A stretch of 37,918 nucleotides of DNA from Caballeronia jiangsuensis (GCA_000648925.1 JFHF01000064.1:1-37918), one strand, 5' to 3'; shown: positions 8,950 to 17,776, counted from the stretch's first letter. Notes: generated from the sequence alone by a model not told the origin. Translations and numbers: made by a program.

Positions 8950-9592
8950 GAGAATCCTGTTTGCGATACGCGGGACACGCCGCCGCGATCAGCGTGCGCG
9001 CGATGCGCGGCGCGGCGAGCAGCGCCCCCGAGCCGGGTCCGTACGTCTGGCTGGTCGCGTAGATGCCGTCGACAAGCAACGCGAGCGATTCCGCCAGTTC
9101 AGCGGGATTATCCGCCTCGGCTGCCGTGCAAATCTCGACCAGACGCGTCATCAGGTAATTTTTGTTGCGCTCCACCGACTGCCGCGCGGGATGCGCCGGA
9201 TCGCCGAATTCACACGCGATGTTCACGAACGGGCAACCGCGATAATCCGGCAAGGACGCCCGTTTCACCAGATCTTCGAGCGCCTGAATCATCTGTCTTG
9301 CAGGTTCGTCGGGATGTTTCGCGACGCTCGCCTCGAAGCGCCGCCGAAAGCCCTCGTCCATGCGTTCCAGATACGCGACGACGAGTTCGTCCTTCGACGC
9401 GAAACGCCGATACAGGCTCATCTTGTTGACGCCCGCGCGTTCCACGACGGCATCGACGCCGATTGCGCGGATGCCGTCGCGATAAAACAGCTCCTGCGCT
9501 GCGTCGAGCAATTGCTCCTGCGCGGTCGCGCCATCCGTGCGGACACTTCGGCGGGCGGGGGCTTTCGGCTGGTCGGCGGTTGATCGTGTCAC
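8942..9592 (-). CDS. TetR/AcrR family transcriptional regulator
   Basis: The 216-residue protein has a TetR helix-turn-helix near residues 25-70 (AAQELFYRDGIRAIGVDAVV, then ERAGVNKMSLYRRFASKDEL). The C-terminal ligand domain contains YRGCPFVNIACEF, a segment common in regulators of efflux or stress genes. The start is GTG at 9592 with GAGGAA 6 nt upstream. It is divergent from an MFS carrier gene across 122 bp holding a perfect palindrome, so it probably represses that carrier and itself. The inducer is unknown. Confidence 0.88.
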   Translation of the reverse strand: MTRSTADQPKAPARRSVRTDGATAQEQLLDAAQELFYRDGIRAIGVDAVVERAGVNKMSLYRRFASKDELVVAYLERMDEGFRRRFEASVAKHPDEPARQMIQALEDLVKRASLPDYRGCPFVNIACEFGDPAHPARQSVERNKNYLMTRLVEICTAAEADNPAELAESLALLVDGIYATSQTYGPGSGALLAAPRIARTLIAAACPAYRKQDSHD

Positions 9593-9623
9593 AGTCGGTT
9601 CCTCGAAGAATTCTGCTGCATGC

Positions 9624-9657
9624 TTGACATGTTACCGATCGGTAACTAAGCTCGCAA
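9624..9657. promoter_or_regulatory. Overlapping divergent promoters with 16-bp TetR operator
   Basis: The perfect palindrome GTTACCGATCGGTAAC occupies 9631-9646. On the minus strand TTGCGA (9657-9652) and TAACAT (9634-9629) lie 17 nt apart. On the plus strand TTGACA (9624-9629) lies 17 nt before a weaker TAAGCT (9647-9652). The palindrome falls in the spacer of both, so one bound dimer could shut both genes. A further GGTAAC occurs near 9675. Confidence 0.7.
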
Positions 9658-9714
9658 CTCTGATGTGACAGAGCGGTAACGTCGCAGGGCAAAAATCAAC
9701 GTAACGGAGCAGCG

Positions 9715-10998
9715 ATGAACTGGGTAGCGAGACGGCTGAACGGCCGGATACATTACGGCTGGGTCGCGGTGGGCGTCGTGTTTTTCGTGCTGCTCGCGGC
9801 AGCCGGTACGCGCGCGACGCCGAGTGTGATGATGTTGCCGCTCGAAAAGCAGTTCGGCTGGTCGCGCGGCACGATTTCGCTCGCGATTTCGATCAACCTG
9901 GCGCTTTACGGCCTCGCGGGCCCGTTCGCGGCGGCCGCGATGCAGCGCTTCGGCGTGCGCCCGACGGTGCTCGCCGCGATCGCGACACTTGCGGCGGGCG
10001 TCGGCATCTCGTCGATGATGACCGAGCCGTGGCAAATGGTGCTCGTGTGGGGCGTGATGGTCGGCAGCGCGACGGGCGTCGCGGCGCTCACGCTGTCGGC
10101 GACGATCGTGAACCGCTGGTTCACCACGCATCGCGGCCTCGCGATGGGTATTCTCACCGCAAGCTCCGCGACCGGCCAGCTCGTGTTCCTGCCGTTCCTC
10201 GCATCGATTTCCGAGCGCTTCGGCTGGCGGCCGGTCGTGTTCGTGGTCGCGGCGGCGGCGGCGGTCGTGTTGCCGCTCGTCGCGTGGCTGCTGCCCGAGC
10301 GCCCGGCGGATCTCTCGCTGCGGCCCGTCGGCGAAGCGGCGAATGTGCCGCCCGCCGCGATCTCGCCGCCGAAAAATCCGATCAAGGTCGCATTCGGCAC
10401 GCTCGCATCGGCCAGCAAGACCCGCGATTTCTGGCTGCTTTTCTTCAGCTTCTTCGTCTGCGGCGCGAGCACGAACGGTTACGTCGGCACGCACCTGATC
10501 GCGATGTGCTCCGATTACGGCATGACGCAAGTCCAGGGCGCGACGCTGCTCGCCGCGATGGGCATCTTCGATCTGTTCGGCACGACGCTCTCCGGCTGGC
10601 TTTCCGACCGCTTCAACGCCCGCGTGCTGCTGTTCTGGTACTACGGCCTGCGCGGACTTTCGCTGATTTACTTGCCGTACGCGTTCGGCATCGATTTCTT
10701 CGGCTTGCCGCTCTTCGCCGTCTTTTACGGTCTCGACTGGATCGCCACCGTGCCGCCGACCGTGCGCCTCGCCACCGATGTCTACGGCAAGGACTCAGCG
10801 CCGATCGTGTTCGGCTGGATCGTCGCGGGCCATCAACTGGGCGCGGCGTTCGCGGCGCTCGGCGGCGGCATGCTGCGTTCGAGCCTCGGCAGCTACACCA
10901 TCGCGACGATGATCTCCGGCGGCCTGTGCCTCGTCGCGGCCGTGACCGTTCTGCGGATCAATCGCGCGGGCCGGTCGGTGGGCGTCGCCGCGACCTGA
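9715..10998 (+). CDS. MFS transporter (OFA/monocarboxylate-like)
   Basis: The 427-residue protein has about twelve membrane helices and starts MNWVARRLNGRIHYGWVAVG, a beginning common to oxalate/formate-antiporter-like and monocarboxylate carriers. The halves are joined by a cytosolic loop near 195-225, and GWLSDRFNAR is the MFS loop motif of the second half. The substrate is unknown. It lies opposite the TetR gene and is probably induced by that regulator's ligand. The ATG at 9715 has a GGAG element at normal distance. Confidence 0.85.
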   Translation: MNWVARRLNGRIHYGWVAVGVVFFVLLAAAGTRATPSVMMLPLEKQFGWSRGTISLAISINLALYGLAGPFAAAAMQRFGVRPTVLAAIATLAAGVGISSMMTEPWQMVLVWGVMVGSATGVAALTLSATIVNRWFTTHRGLAMGILTASSATGQLVFLPFLASISERFGWRPVVFVVAAAAAVVLPLVAWLLPERPADLSLRPVGEAANVPPAAISPPKNPIKVAFGTLASASKTRDFWLLFFSFFVCGASTNGYVGTHLIAMCSDYGMTQVQGATLLAAMGIFDLFGTTLSGWLSDRFNARVLLFWYYGLRGLSLIYLPYAFGIDFFGLPLFAVFYGLDWIATVPPTVRLATDVYGKDSAPIVFGWIVAGHQLGAAFAALGGGMLRSSLGSYTIATMISGGLCLVAAVTVLRINRAGRSVGVAAT

Positions 10999-11042
10999 CG
11001 ATCTGCACGCGCGCGCGAGCTTGTTTATCCTTGTCGCCTGAC

Positions 11043-11072
11043 GGCGCGCATCTTTGCCGATGCGCGCCTTTT
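11043..11072 (+). terminator. Rho-independent terminator after the MFS gene
   Basis: GGCGCGCATC (11043-11052) and GATGCGCGCC (11059-11068) form a perfect 10-bp stem with a 6-nt loop, followed by TTTT and, two bases later, another TTTT. It separates the MFS gene from the nitroreductase gene, although only about 100 bp divides them. Confidence 0.85.
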
Positions 11073-11100
11073 GCTTTTCATCACGCCAACGAGGACGAAC

Positions 11101-11697
11101 ATGACCACGAAGCCCGCTCCGACCGATATCGACATCCACGAACTGATCGCCGGCCGTTGGAGCCCGCGTGCGTTTTCCAGCGCGCCCGTCGAGCGCGCGC
11201 AGTTGCATCGTCTGCTGGAAGCGGCGCGCTGGGCGCCGTCGTCGAATAATTTGCAGCCGTGGCGCTTTATCGTGTTCGACCGTCATCGCGACGAAGCCGC
11301 GTTCAAGCGCGCGTTCGACACCCTGATGCCCGGCAATCAGAAGTGGAACGTGACCGTGCCGCTCCTCGTCTGCGTGACGGCTTCGTCACTCACGCCGAAG
11401 GGCGACGCGAACCGCACCGCGACGTACGACACCGGTGCGGCCGCGATGGCGCTCGTGCTCCAGGCGCACGCGCTCGGGCTGGCGACGCATCAGATGGGCG
11501 GCTTCGATCGCGACGCGTTCCGCCAGGCGCTTTCGATTCCGGCGGACGTGGAGATCATCGCGATGATCGCGATTGGTCATCACGGCGACGCGAGCCAGCT
11601 CGACGAAACGCTGCGTGAGCGCGAAGCCGCGCCGCGTGCGCGCAAGACGTTGGCGGAAACGGCCTTCGAAGGCGCGTGGGACAAGGCGTTCAAGTAA
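11101..11697 (+). CDS. Nitroreductase family protein
   Basis: The 198-residue FMN enzyme has the family's N-terminal RWSPRAF, followed by AARWAPSSNNLQPWRFIVF, which contacts FMN, and GLATHQMGGFD and IAMIAIGHHGD near the C-terminus. Such enzymes use NAD(P)H to reduce nitro groups, quinones or other acceptors; the natural substrate is unclear. The ATG at 11101 follows GAGGA at good spacing. The terminator just upstream suggests its own promoter, though none was clear. It converges on the next MFS gene with 6 bp between stop codons. Confidence 0.88.
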   Translation: MTTKPAPTDIDIHELIAGRWSPRAFSSAPVERAQLHRLLEAARWAPSSNNLQPWRFIVFDRHRDEAAFKRAFDTLMPGNQKWNVTVPLLVCVTASSLTPKGDANRTATYDTGAAAMALVLQAHALGLATHQMGGFDRDAFRQALSIPADVEIIAMIAIGHHGDASQLDETLREREAAPRARKTLAETAFEGAWDKAFK

Positions 11698-11703
11698 CTG
11701 CGC

Positions 11704-13158
11704 TCAATGCTCGTCCGCCGCGGAAAGCGGACGAGCGACATCCTCGAGCGATTTGCGCTCCGCTGCGACGCCCCAGATGCCCGCGACGACCGCCGCCGCG
11801 ATCATCAGCAGCGATCCGATCAGATAGCCCACGAACACGGCGCCGCGCTCGTGGGTATCGATCAACTGACCGAAAAGCGTCGGCCCGATGATGCCGCCGA
11901 GCGCCGTTCCGAACGCGTAGAACACCGCGATGGCGAGCGCGCGAATCTCCAGCGGAAACGTCTCGCTCACCGTCAGATACGCCGAACTCGCCGCCGCCGA
12001 CGCGAAAAAGAAAATCACCATCCACGCGATGGTCTGCGTCGTCACAGTCAGCATCCCGTGCATGAACATCCAGCCGCTGATGGTCAGCAGCACGCCTGAC
12101 ATCGCATACGTGAACGCGATCATCTTGCGCCGGCCGAGCACGTCGAAGAGCTTGCCGAGCAGAACCGGACCGAGGAAATTCCCCGCCGCGAACGGCAACA
12201 CGTACCAGCCGATGTGATCGCCCGGCACGTGATAGAAGTCGGTCAGCACGAGCGCGTACGTGAAAAAGATCGCGTTGTAGAAGAACGCCTGCGCCGTCAT
12301 CAACGTGAGTCCGACCAGTGACCGGCTGCGATGCGCGTTGAAAAGCGTATGCACGACTTCGCGCAACCGCGTCCCCTCGCGCGCGTGCAGGCGCAACGGC
12401 TTGATGGGCGTATCGGGAATCTCGACGCCGTGCTGCCGAAAATGCGCCTCGATTTCCTCGACGACTTCTTGCGCTTCCTTCTCGCGATTGTGCGTGATGA
12501 GCCAGCGTGGGCTTTCCGGCACCCACATCCGCATGAAAAGGATCGTGAGTCCGAGCACCGCGCCGATCAGGAAGCACGCGCGCCATCCCCAATCGGGCGG
12601 AAGCAGGCCGGGATCGAGCAGCACGATGGATCCCGCCGCGCCGATGCCCGCGCCGACCCAGAACGTGCCGTTGATCGCGAGGTCGGTCCAGCCGCGCAGG
12701 CGGGCAGGCGTGAATTCCTGAATGGTCGAATTGATCGCCGTGTATTCGCCGCCGATGCCCGCGCCAGTCAGAAAGCGGAACAGCACGAAGGTCGCGAGAT
12801 CCCACGAGAACGCGGTCGCGGCGGTGGCGGCGACATAGAGAAAGAGCGTGATGAAAAACAGCTTGCGCCGGCCGAGCCGGTCCGTGAGCCAGCCGAAGCC
12901 GAGCGCGCCGAGCACCGCGCCCGCGATATACGCGCTGCCCGCGATCCCGACATCGGCATTCGAAAATTGCAGCGCGGGGCTCGACTTGAGCGCGCTCGCG
13001 ACCGCGCCCGCGAGCGTTACTTCGAGTCCGTCGAGCAGCCACGTGATGCCGAGCGCAAGCACGATCAGCGTGTGAAAGCGCCCCCACGGCAGACGATCGA
13101 GGCGTCCGGGCAAATCGGTTTCGATGATGGCCGGACGATCGCTGGCTTTATCGGTCAA
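11704..13158 (-). CDS. MFS transporter, sugar-porter/metabolite:H+ symporter type
   Basis: The 484-residue protein has twelve predicted helices and hallmarks of the sugar-porter group: GWLTDRLGRRK between helices 2 and 3, RFLTGAGIGGEYTAINS in helix 4 and PESPRWL after helix 6. The substrate is not evident. The start is a TTG at 13158, supported by AAGGAG 6 nt upstream and by the lack of a better start nearby. It is transcribed alone, opposite the Hsp70-like gene. Confidence 0.87.
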   Translation of the reverse strand: MTDKASDRPAIIETDLPGRLDRLPWGRFHTLIVLALGITWLLDGLEVTLAGAVASALKSSPALQFSNADVGIAGSAYIAGAVLGALGFGWLTDRLGRRKLFFITLFLYVAATAATAFSWDLATFVLFRFLTGAGIGGEYTAINSTIQEFTPARLRGWTDLAINGTFWVGAGIGAAGSIVLLDPGLLPPDWGWRACFLIGAVLGLTILFMRMWVPESPRWLITHNREKEAQEVVEEIEAHFRQHGVEIPDTPIKPLRLHAREGTRLREVVHTLFNAHRSRSLVGLTLMTAQAFFYNAIFFTYALVLTDFYHVPGDHIGWYVLPFAAGNFLGPVLLGKLFDVLGRRKMIAFTYAMSGVLLTISGWMFMHGMLTVTTQTIAWMVIFFFASAAASSAYLTVSETFPLEIRALAIAVFYAFGTALGGIIGPTLFGQLIDTHERGAVFVGYLIGSLLMIAAAVVAGIWGVAAERKSLEDVARPLSAADEH

Positions 13159-13395
13159 ACGGTTCTCCTTGTGGCGCGGCGATTGCGTTCATCGTCGGAG
13201 GCGTGCGTTTCACTGCGAAATCGCACGGAAAAAAGTGAACAAATTGCCGCCAAGTACGCAAATTGCATTCCGCTTTTGTCGAATAAACCCGGTGGTTTAA
13301 AAATAGCCGAAATGCGGTTGATGCGTCCCGCGGAACGTGTTAAAAACGCCGTCCATGTTTGAATGCGACGTCCTCATCCGACGCCGCCGATGCCC

Positions 13396-14646
13396 ATGAC
13401 TTATTGCGCGATCGATTTCGGCACGTCGAATTCCGCCGTCGCCGTGCCTGACGGATTGTCGATCCGGCTGGCGCCCGTGGAAGGCGACGCGAGCACGCTG
13501 CCCACCGCCGTCTTCTTCAACACCGACGAGAATAACCAGTCCTACGGACGCGCGGCGCTCGAAGCGTACATCGACGGCTTCGACGGCCGCCTGATGCGCT
13601 CGATGAAGAGCATTCTCGGCTCGCCGCTCGCGGACAACAGCACCGATCTCGGCGACGGTTCCGCAATCAAGTACACCGATGTCATCACGCTCTTTCTGCA
13701 ACATCTGAAGCAGAAAGCGCAGTTGCTCGCCGCCGAGCCGCTGACACGCGCGGTGCTCGGCCGCCCGGTCTTTTTCGTCGACGACGATCCGCGCGCCGAC
13801 CACCTCGCACAGAAACAACTCGAAGCCTGTGCGCATTCTGTCGGATTGCGCGAAATCCACTTCCAGTACGAGCCGATCGCCGCGGCGTTCGATTACGAAG
13901 CGGGCCTGACGAAAGAAGGGCTCGTGCTGGTCGCGGATATCGGCGGCGGTACGTCGGACTTCTCGCTCGTGCGCGTCGGTCCGGAGCGCGCGCGTCATCT
14001 GGAACGCAAGGGCGACGTCCTTGCGCATCATGGCGTGCACGTCGCCGGGACGGATTTCGATCGGCGCGTGGAACTCGTCACCGTGCTGCGCGAACTCGGT
14101 TACCAGTCGCTCGACACAAAGGGACGCGAATTGCCGAGTCCGGTGTACTTCGATCTCGCGACCTGGCATCTGATCAACACGGTCTATACGCCGAAGCGCG
14201 TGAGCGAATTGCAACTGATGCGCCATCTCTATACCGATGTGCGCCATCACGACCGGTTGATGCGCGTCGTGTATCGCCGGCTCGGTCACGCGCTGACGGC
14301 GCACGCCGAGGAAGCGAAGATCGATGTCGCGGCGGGCGGCACGACCGAAATCGACATGGAAGAGGTGGAAGAAGCGCTGCGCGTCGCATTCGACGAGTCG
14401 CAACTGATCGCGGCCGGCGCCGACGAAACGCGGCGGATCGTCGAGGCGGCGCACGAAACGCTCAAACGGGCTGGCGTGGCTCCCGCCGACGTGAGCGCCG
14501 TCTATTTCACGGGCGGTACGACCGGACTGCGATTTCTGTCGGAAGCGCTTTCGGCGGCGTTTCCGGCCGCGCAGCCGGTGTTCGGCGATCGCCTCGCCAG
14601 CGTGGCGAAGGGGCTGGGCATCTATGCGCAGCGCATCTTCGCCTGA
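13396..14646 (+). CDS. yegD: Hsp70-like ATPase domain protein (YegD type)
   Basis: About 416 residues contain only the actin-like ATPase domain of Hsp70. The phosphate-binding loops are clear: AIDFGTSNSAV at the N-terminus, VADIGGGTSDFSL in the middle and VYFTGGTTGLRFLSEAL near the end. FQYEPIAAAFDYEA aligns with E. coli YegD (FQYEPVAAGLDYEA). The substrate-binding domain of DnaK is missing, as in YegD. The cellular role is uncertain. In-frame ATGs at 13363, 13390 and 13396 are all possible; homology begins at MTYCAIDFG, so I use 13396. Confidence 0.82.
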   Translation: MTYCAIDFGTSNSAVAVPDGLSIRLAPVEGDASTLPTAVFFNTDENNQSYGRAALEAYIDGFDGRLMRSMKSILGSPLADNSTDLGDGSAIKYTDVITLFLQHLKQKAQLLAAEPLTRAVLGRPVFFVDDDPRADHLAQKQLEACAHSVGLREIHFQYEPIAAAFDYEAGLTKEGLVLVADIGGGTSDFSLVRVGPERARHLERKGDVLAHHGVHVAGTDFDRRVELVTVLRELGYQSLDTKGRELPSPVYFDLATWHLINTVYTPKRVSELQLMRHLYTDVRHHDRLMRVVYRRLGHALTAHAEEAKIDVAAGGTTEIDMEEVEEALRVAFDESQLIAAGADETRRIVEAAHETLKRAGVAPADVSAVYFTGGTTGLRFLSEALSAAFPAAQPVFGDRLASVAKGLGIYAQRIFA

Positions 14647-14674
14647 GTCCGCGCGCAAACCTGCGCGACAAAAG

Positions 14675-14702
14675 AAAAACCCCGCCGAGGCGGGGTTTTT
14701 TT
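14675..14702. terminator. Bidirectional Rho-independent terminator
   Basis: CCCCGC and GCGGGG around a CGAG loop make a tight GC stem flanked by A residues on the left and seven T residues on the right. It ends the Hsp70-like transcript and, read on the minus strand, the convergent cold-shock gene (stop at 14720). Confidence 0.85.
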
Positions 14703-14719
14703 ACGAATTCCAGCGGTAC

Positions 14720-14923
14720 TTAGACCGGCTTGATGTTCGCTGCTTGCTTGCCCTTCGGGCCAGTCTTCACTTCGTAGGAAACCTTTTGGTTTTCCTGAAG
14801 CGTCTTGAAGCCTTCGATGCGGATTTCCGAGAAGTGTGCGAACAGATCTTCGCCGCCGCCATCCGGAGTGATGAAGCCAAAGCCCTTTGCGTCATTGAAC
14901 CACTTGACGGTACCGGTTTCCAT
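14720..14923 (-). CDS. cspA: Cold-shock protein (CspA family)
   Basis: The 67-residue protein is a single cold-shock domain. It begins METGTVKWFNDAKGFGFI, with the RNA-binding motifs KGFGFI (RNP1) and DLFAHF (RNP2). Such proteins bind single-stranded nucleic acid and melt mRNA structure. The start is placed at METG, the family's usual N-terminus, with GGAAT upstream. A promoter about 140 nt upstream gives the long untranslated leader common in this family, so control at the RNA level is likely. Which paralogue it is, and whether cold induces it, cannot be told. Confidence 0.93.
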   Translation of the reverse strand: METGTVKWFNDAKGFGFITPDGGGEDLFAHFSEIRIEGFKTLQENQKVSYEVKTGPKGKQAANIKPV

Positions 14924-15067
14924 GTTACGTATTCCAAAAAATTGATGAATAAGGCCGAAGCCCAAGGGTGCGGAAAATCAAGGAAGGGGCAATGGGACCA
15001 ACCGGAGTACCGTGATGGCGAACTCGAAAGAACCAATTCACTCGCCACTTGAAATCCTGCAAGAAGG

Positions 15068-15096
15068 TTTATACGGCGAAACGATTTCGCGGTCAA
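15068..15096 (-). promoter_or_regulatory. Promoter of the cold-shock gene
   Basis: On the minus strand TTGACC (15096-15091) and TATAAA (15073-15068) lie 17 nt apart, near the sigma70 consensus. The spacer holds an inverted repeat, GCGAAA and TTTCGC separated by 3 nt (15076-15090), which might bind a regulator. The predicted transcript has about 138 nt before the start codon. Confidence 0.65.
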
Positions 15097-15187
15097 TTAA
15101 TATCCGACAACTCTGAAGGGCTTTTTTCGAGACAAGCAGGCAAAAATTACAGAACGTGTAATTCCGGGCCGGATCGCCCGTCGAAAA

Positions 15188-15272
15188 CCCCAATTTGGGG
15201 CAATTTCTTTCCAGTATGCACTGCATTCGAAAGGTGCAACCGTTAAACTACGCGCCTTTCTACGGTTGCACC
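15188..15272. promoter_or_regulatory. Inverted repeats upstream of the APC permease
   Basis: GGTGCAACCGT (15233-15243) and its exact reverse complement ACGGTTGCACC (15262-15272) are separated by 18 nt, putting the arm centres about 29 bp apart, near three helical turns. Just upstream, CCCCAATTTGGGG (15188-15200) is an odd-length palindrome. They could be paired operators or, if transcribed, a leader hairpin for the permease. The role is inferred. Confidence 0.45.
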
Positions 15273-15292
15273 CACATCGTCGGAGTGGGGCG

Positions 15293-16918
15293 ATGCGCGC
15301 GCGGCGCGAGACACTGGAGATAAAGTTGAAGAGTTCGATACAGAGAAATATCGGCCCGATGGCACTGTTGTTGACCGGCCTCGGATCCATCATCGGTTCA
15401 GGCTGGCTGTTCGGCGCGTGGAAAGCCGCCAAGATCGCCGGGCCGGCAGCGATCGCGGCATGGGTGATCGGCGCGGTCGTCATTCTGGCAATCGCGCTGA
15501 CGTATGCCGAACTCGGCGCGATGTTTCCCGAGTCTGGCGGCATGGTGCGCTACGCGCGCTACTCGCACGGCGCGCTCGTCGGTTTCATCAGCGCGTGGGC
15601 GAACTGGATCGCGATCGTTTCCGTGATCCCGATCGAAGCCGAAGCGTCGATTCAATATATGAGCACCTGGCCGTACGACTGGGCACATGCGCTCTTCGTC
15701 AACGAGTCGCTCACGCCGATGGGTCTCGTGCTGTCGGCGCTGCTCGTGATCGTCTACTTCATGCTGAACTATTGGGGCGTGAAAGTGTTCGCGCGTGCGA
15801 ACTCCGCGATCACGATTTTCAAGTTCCTGATTCCAGGCGCCACCATCGCGGGCCTGATCTTCACCGGATTTCATTCGGAGAATTTCGGCACCACGTCGAG
15901 CTTCGCGCCGTACGGCTGGCCCGCCGTGCTGACGGCGGTGGCGACGAGCGGCATCGTTTTCAGCTTCAACGGGTTTCAGAGCCCGGTGAATCTCGCCGGC
16001 GAGGCGCGTAATCCGGCGCGCAGCGTGCCGTTCGCCGTGATCGGCTCGATTCTGCTCGCGCTCGTGATCTACGTGCTGCTGCAAATCGCGTATATCGGCG
16101 CGGTGAATCCCGCCGACGTGATGAAGGGCTGGTCGCACTTCAACTTCGCGTCGCCGTTCGCTGAACTGGCTCTCGCGCTGAACCTGAACTGGCTCGCGTT
16201 CCTGCTTTATGTCGATGCGTTCGTCAGCCCGAGCGGCACCGGCACGACCTACATGGCGACGACCACCCGCATGATCTATGCGATGCAGCGCAATAACACG
16301 ATGCCCAAGATTTTCGGCCTCGTGCATCCGTTCTACGGTGTGCCGCGCCCGGCGATGTGGTTCAACCTGATCGTCGCGTTCATCTTCCTGTTCTTCTTCC
16401 GCGGCTGGAGTTCGCTCGCGGCGGTGATTTCGGTCGCGACCGTCATCTCGTATCTCACCGGCCCGGTCAGCCTGATGGCGCTGCGTCGCTCGGCTACGGA
16501 TCTCGATCGCCCGCTCAAGTTGCCGATGATGGGCGTGATCGCGCCGTTCGCGTTCGTGTGCGCGTCGCTCGTGCTGTTCTGGGCGAAGTGGCCGCTCACC
16601 GGCGAAATCATTCTGCTGATGGTGGTCGCGCTTCCCGTCTACTTCTACTTTCAGAGCAAAACGGGCTTTACGGGCTGGGGACGCGATCTGAAGGCGGCGT
16701 GGTGGCTCGTGACGTATTTGCCGTCGATGGCGGTGATGTCGCTGATCGGCAGCAAGGATTTCGGCGGCAGCGGACTTCTGCCGTACGGCTGGGACATGGC
16801 CGCGGTCGTCGTGCTCGCGCTGGTCTTCTACTACTGGGGCGTGCACACGGGATATCGCACGAAGTATCTCGACGAGCGCGAAAGCCGCGACGACATTCTT
16901 CACGAAGTCGGCGCTTAA
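15293..16918 (+). CDS. APC superfamily amino acid permease
   Basis: About 541 residues with roughly twelve to fourteen membrane helices. The first helix carries LTGLGSIIGSGWLFGAWKAA, the unwound substrate-binding motif G-S-I-I-G-S-G of the amino acid/polyamine/organocation superfamily. SGGMVRYARYSHG follows helix 2. It should import an amino acid or related amine; the substrate is not readable. The ATG at 15293 has GGAG 8 nt upstream, but TTG at 15326, with its own GGAG at good spacing and starting LKSSIQRNIGP, is an equally serious start. Confidence 0.87.
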   Translation: MRARRETLEIKLKSSIQRNIGPMALLLTGLGSIIGSGWLFGAWKAAKIAGPAAIAAWVIGAVVILAIALTYAELGAMFPESGGMVRYARYSHGALVGFISAWANWIAIVSVIPIEAEASIQYMSTWPYDWAHALFVNESLTPMGLVLSALLVIVYFMLNYWGVKVFARANSAITIFKFLIPGATIAGLIFTGFHSENFGTTSSFAPYGWPAVLTAVATSGIVFSFNGFQSPVNLAGEARNPARSVPFAVIGSILLALVIYVLLQIAYIGAVNPADVMKGWSHFNFASPFAELALALNLNWLAFLLYVDAFVSPSGTGTTYMATTTRMIYAMQRNNTMPKIFGLVHPFYGVPRPAMWFNLIVAFIFLFFFRGWSSLAAVISVATVISYLTGPVSLMALRRSATDLDRPLKLPMMGVIAPFAFVCASLVLFWAKWPLTGEIILLMVVALPVYFYFQSKTGFTGWGRDLKAAWWLVTYLPSMAVMSLIGSKDFGGSGLLPYGWDMAAVVVLALVFYYWGVHTGYRTKYLDERESRDDILHEVGA

Positions 16919-16937
16919 AGCTCCTCCGCTTCACGAC

Positions 16938-16969
16938 AAAACCCGCCCGAGCGATCAGGCGGGTTTTTT
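16938..16969 (+). terminator. Rho-independent terminator of the permease gene
   Basis: CCCGCC (16942-16947) pairs with GGCGGG (16958-16963) around a 10-nt loop, extended by A-T pairs and followed by six T residues. The stem also has an A run on its other side, so it may serve the convergent dioxygenase gene, whose stop is at 16991. Confidence 0.85.
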
Positions 16970-16990
16970 CATTTCAGCGCAGATTCGAGA

Positions 16991-17776
16991 TCAATCGTCG
17001 GTGAAGACGTAGTTGGTCATCGCGAGCGCGCGCTGGAACGTGCCGAGCGACTGGATGCCGAGCCGATAATCATCCGCCGCCGCGCCGAGCGCGCTGAACA
17101 CGGGCAGCAGATGCTCATCGGTCGGATGCATCAGCGCGGCGTGCGGCGCGCGGGCGCGATAGTCGAGCAGGGCGTCGATATCGCGTGCGGCCATGCGGCT
17201 TTCGAACCAGTCGGTGAACTCTACGACGCGCGGATCGGCGTCTTCCGGACGTGCGCTGAAATCGGCCATGCGCAGATTGTGCGTGATCTGCCCGGAACCG
17301 ACGATCATCACGCCGTCATCGCGCAATTCGCGCAACGCCCGGCCGACGCGGAAATGATGCGCGGCGTCGCAATGCGGCTGAATCGAAAGCTGCGCAACCG
17401 GGACGTCGGCATCCGGAAACATCAGGAGCATCGGCACCCAGGCGCCGTGATCGAGCCCGCGATCCGCCGTCGTCGCGGGAATGTCTTGCTTGCCGAGCAG
17501 CGCGGCGGCGTGTTTCGCCAGTTCGGGCGCGCCAGGCGCCGGATAGCGCAGTTCGTAGAGCGCGCGCGGAAAGCCATAGAAATCGTGGATCGTTTCCGGC
17601 CGTTCGGCCGTGCTGGCCACCGGCTGCGCCGTGCCCCAGTGGGCGGACAGTATCAGAATGGCGCGCGGGCGCGGCAGCGTTTGTCCGAGCGAAGCGAATT
17701 CGGCGGAGGGCATCGACGGATCGATCGGCAACGTCGGTGCGCCGTGGGAAATGAAAACGGTGGGCAGTCGGCTCAT
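16991..17776 (-). CDS. ygiD: Class III extradiol dioxygenase, 4,5-DOPA dioxygenase-like
   Basis: The 261-residue protein belongs to the DODA/LigB ring-opening dioxygenases. Likely metal-ligand His residues occur in VFISHGAPT, LILSAHWGT and the GLDHGAW segment; VGSGQITHNLR and HPTDEHLLPV are further conserved parts. E. coli YgiD has the same layout and opens 4,5-DOPA in vitro. The natural substrate is unknown. The ATG at 17776 has AGGA about 10 nt upstream. It is read in the same direction as ubiX but 94 bp downstream. Confidence 0.87.
   Translation of the reverse strand: MSRLPTVFISHGAPTLPIDPSMPSAEFASLGQTLPRPRAILILSAHWGTAQPVASTAERPETIHDFYGFPRALYELRYPAPGAPELAKHAAALLGKQDIPATTADRGLDHGAWVPMLLMFPDADVPVAQLSIQPHCDAAHHFRVGRALRELRDDGVMIVGSGQITHNLRMADFSARPEDADPRVVEFTDWFESRMAARDIDALLDYRARAPHAALMHPTDEHLLPVFSALGAAADDYRLGIQSLGTFQRALAMTNYVFTDD

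Noticed and set aside
15398..16903. A 501-codon minus-strand frame opposite the APC permease.
   Set aside because: It is a composition shadow of the permease: Arg- and His-rich, no motifs, no ribosome binding site.
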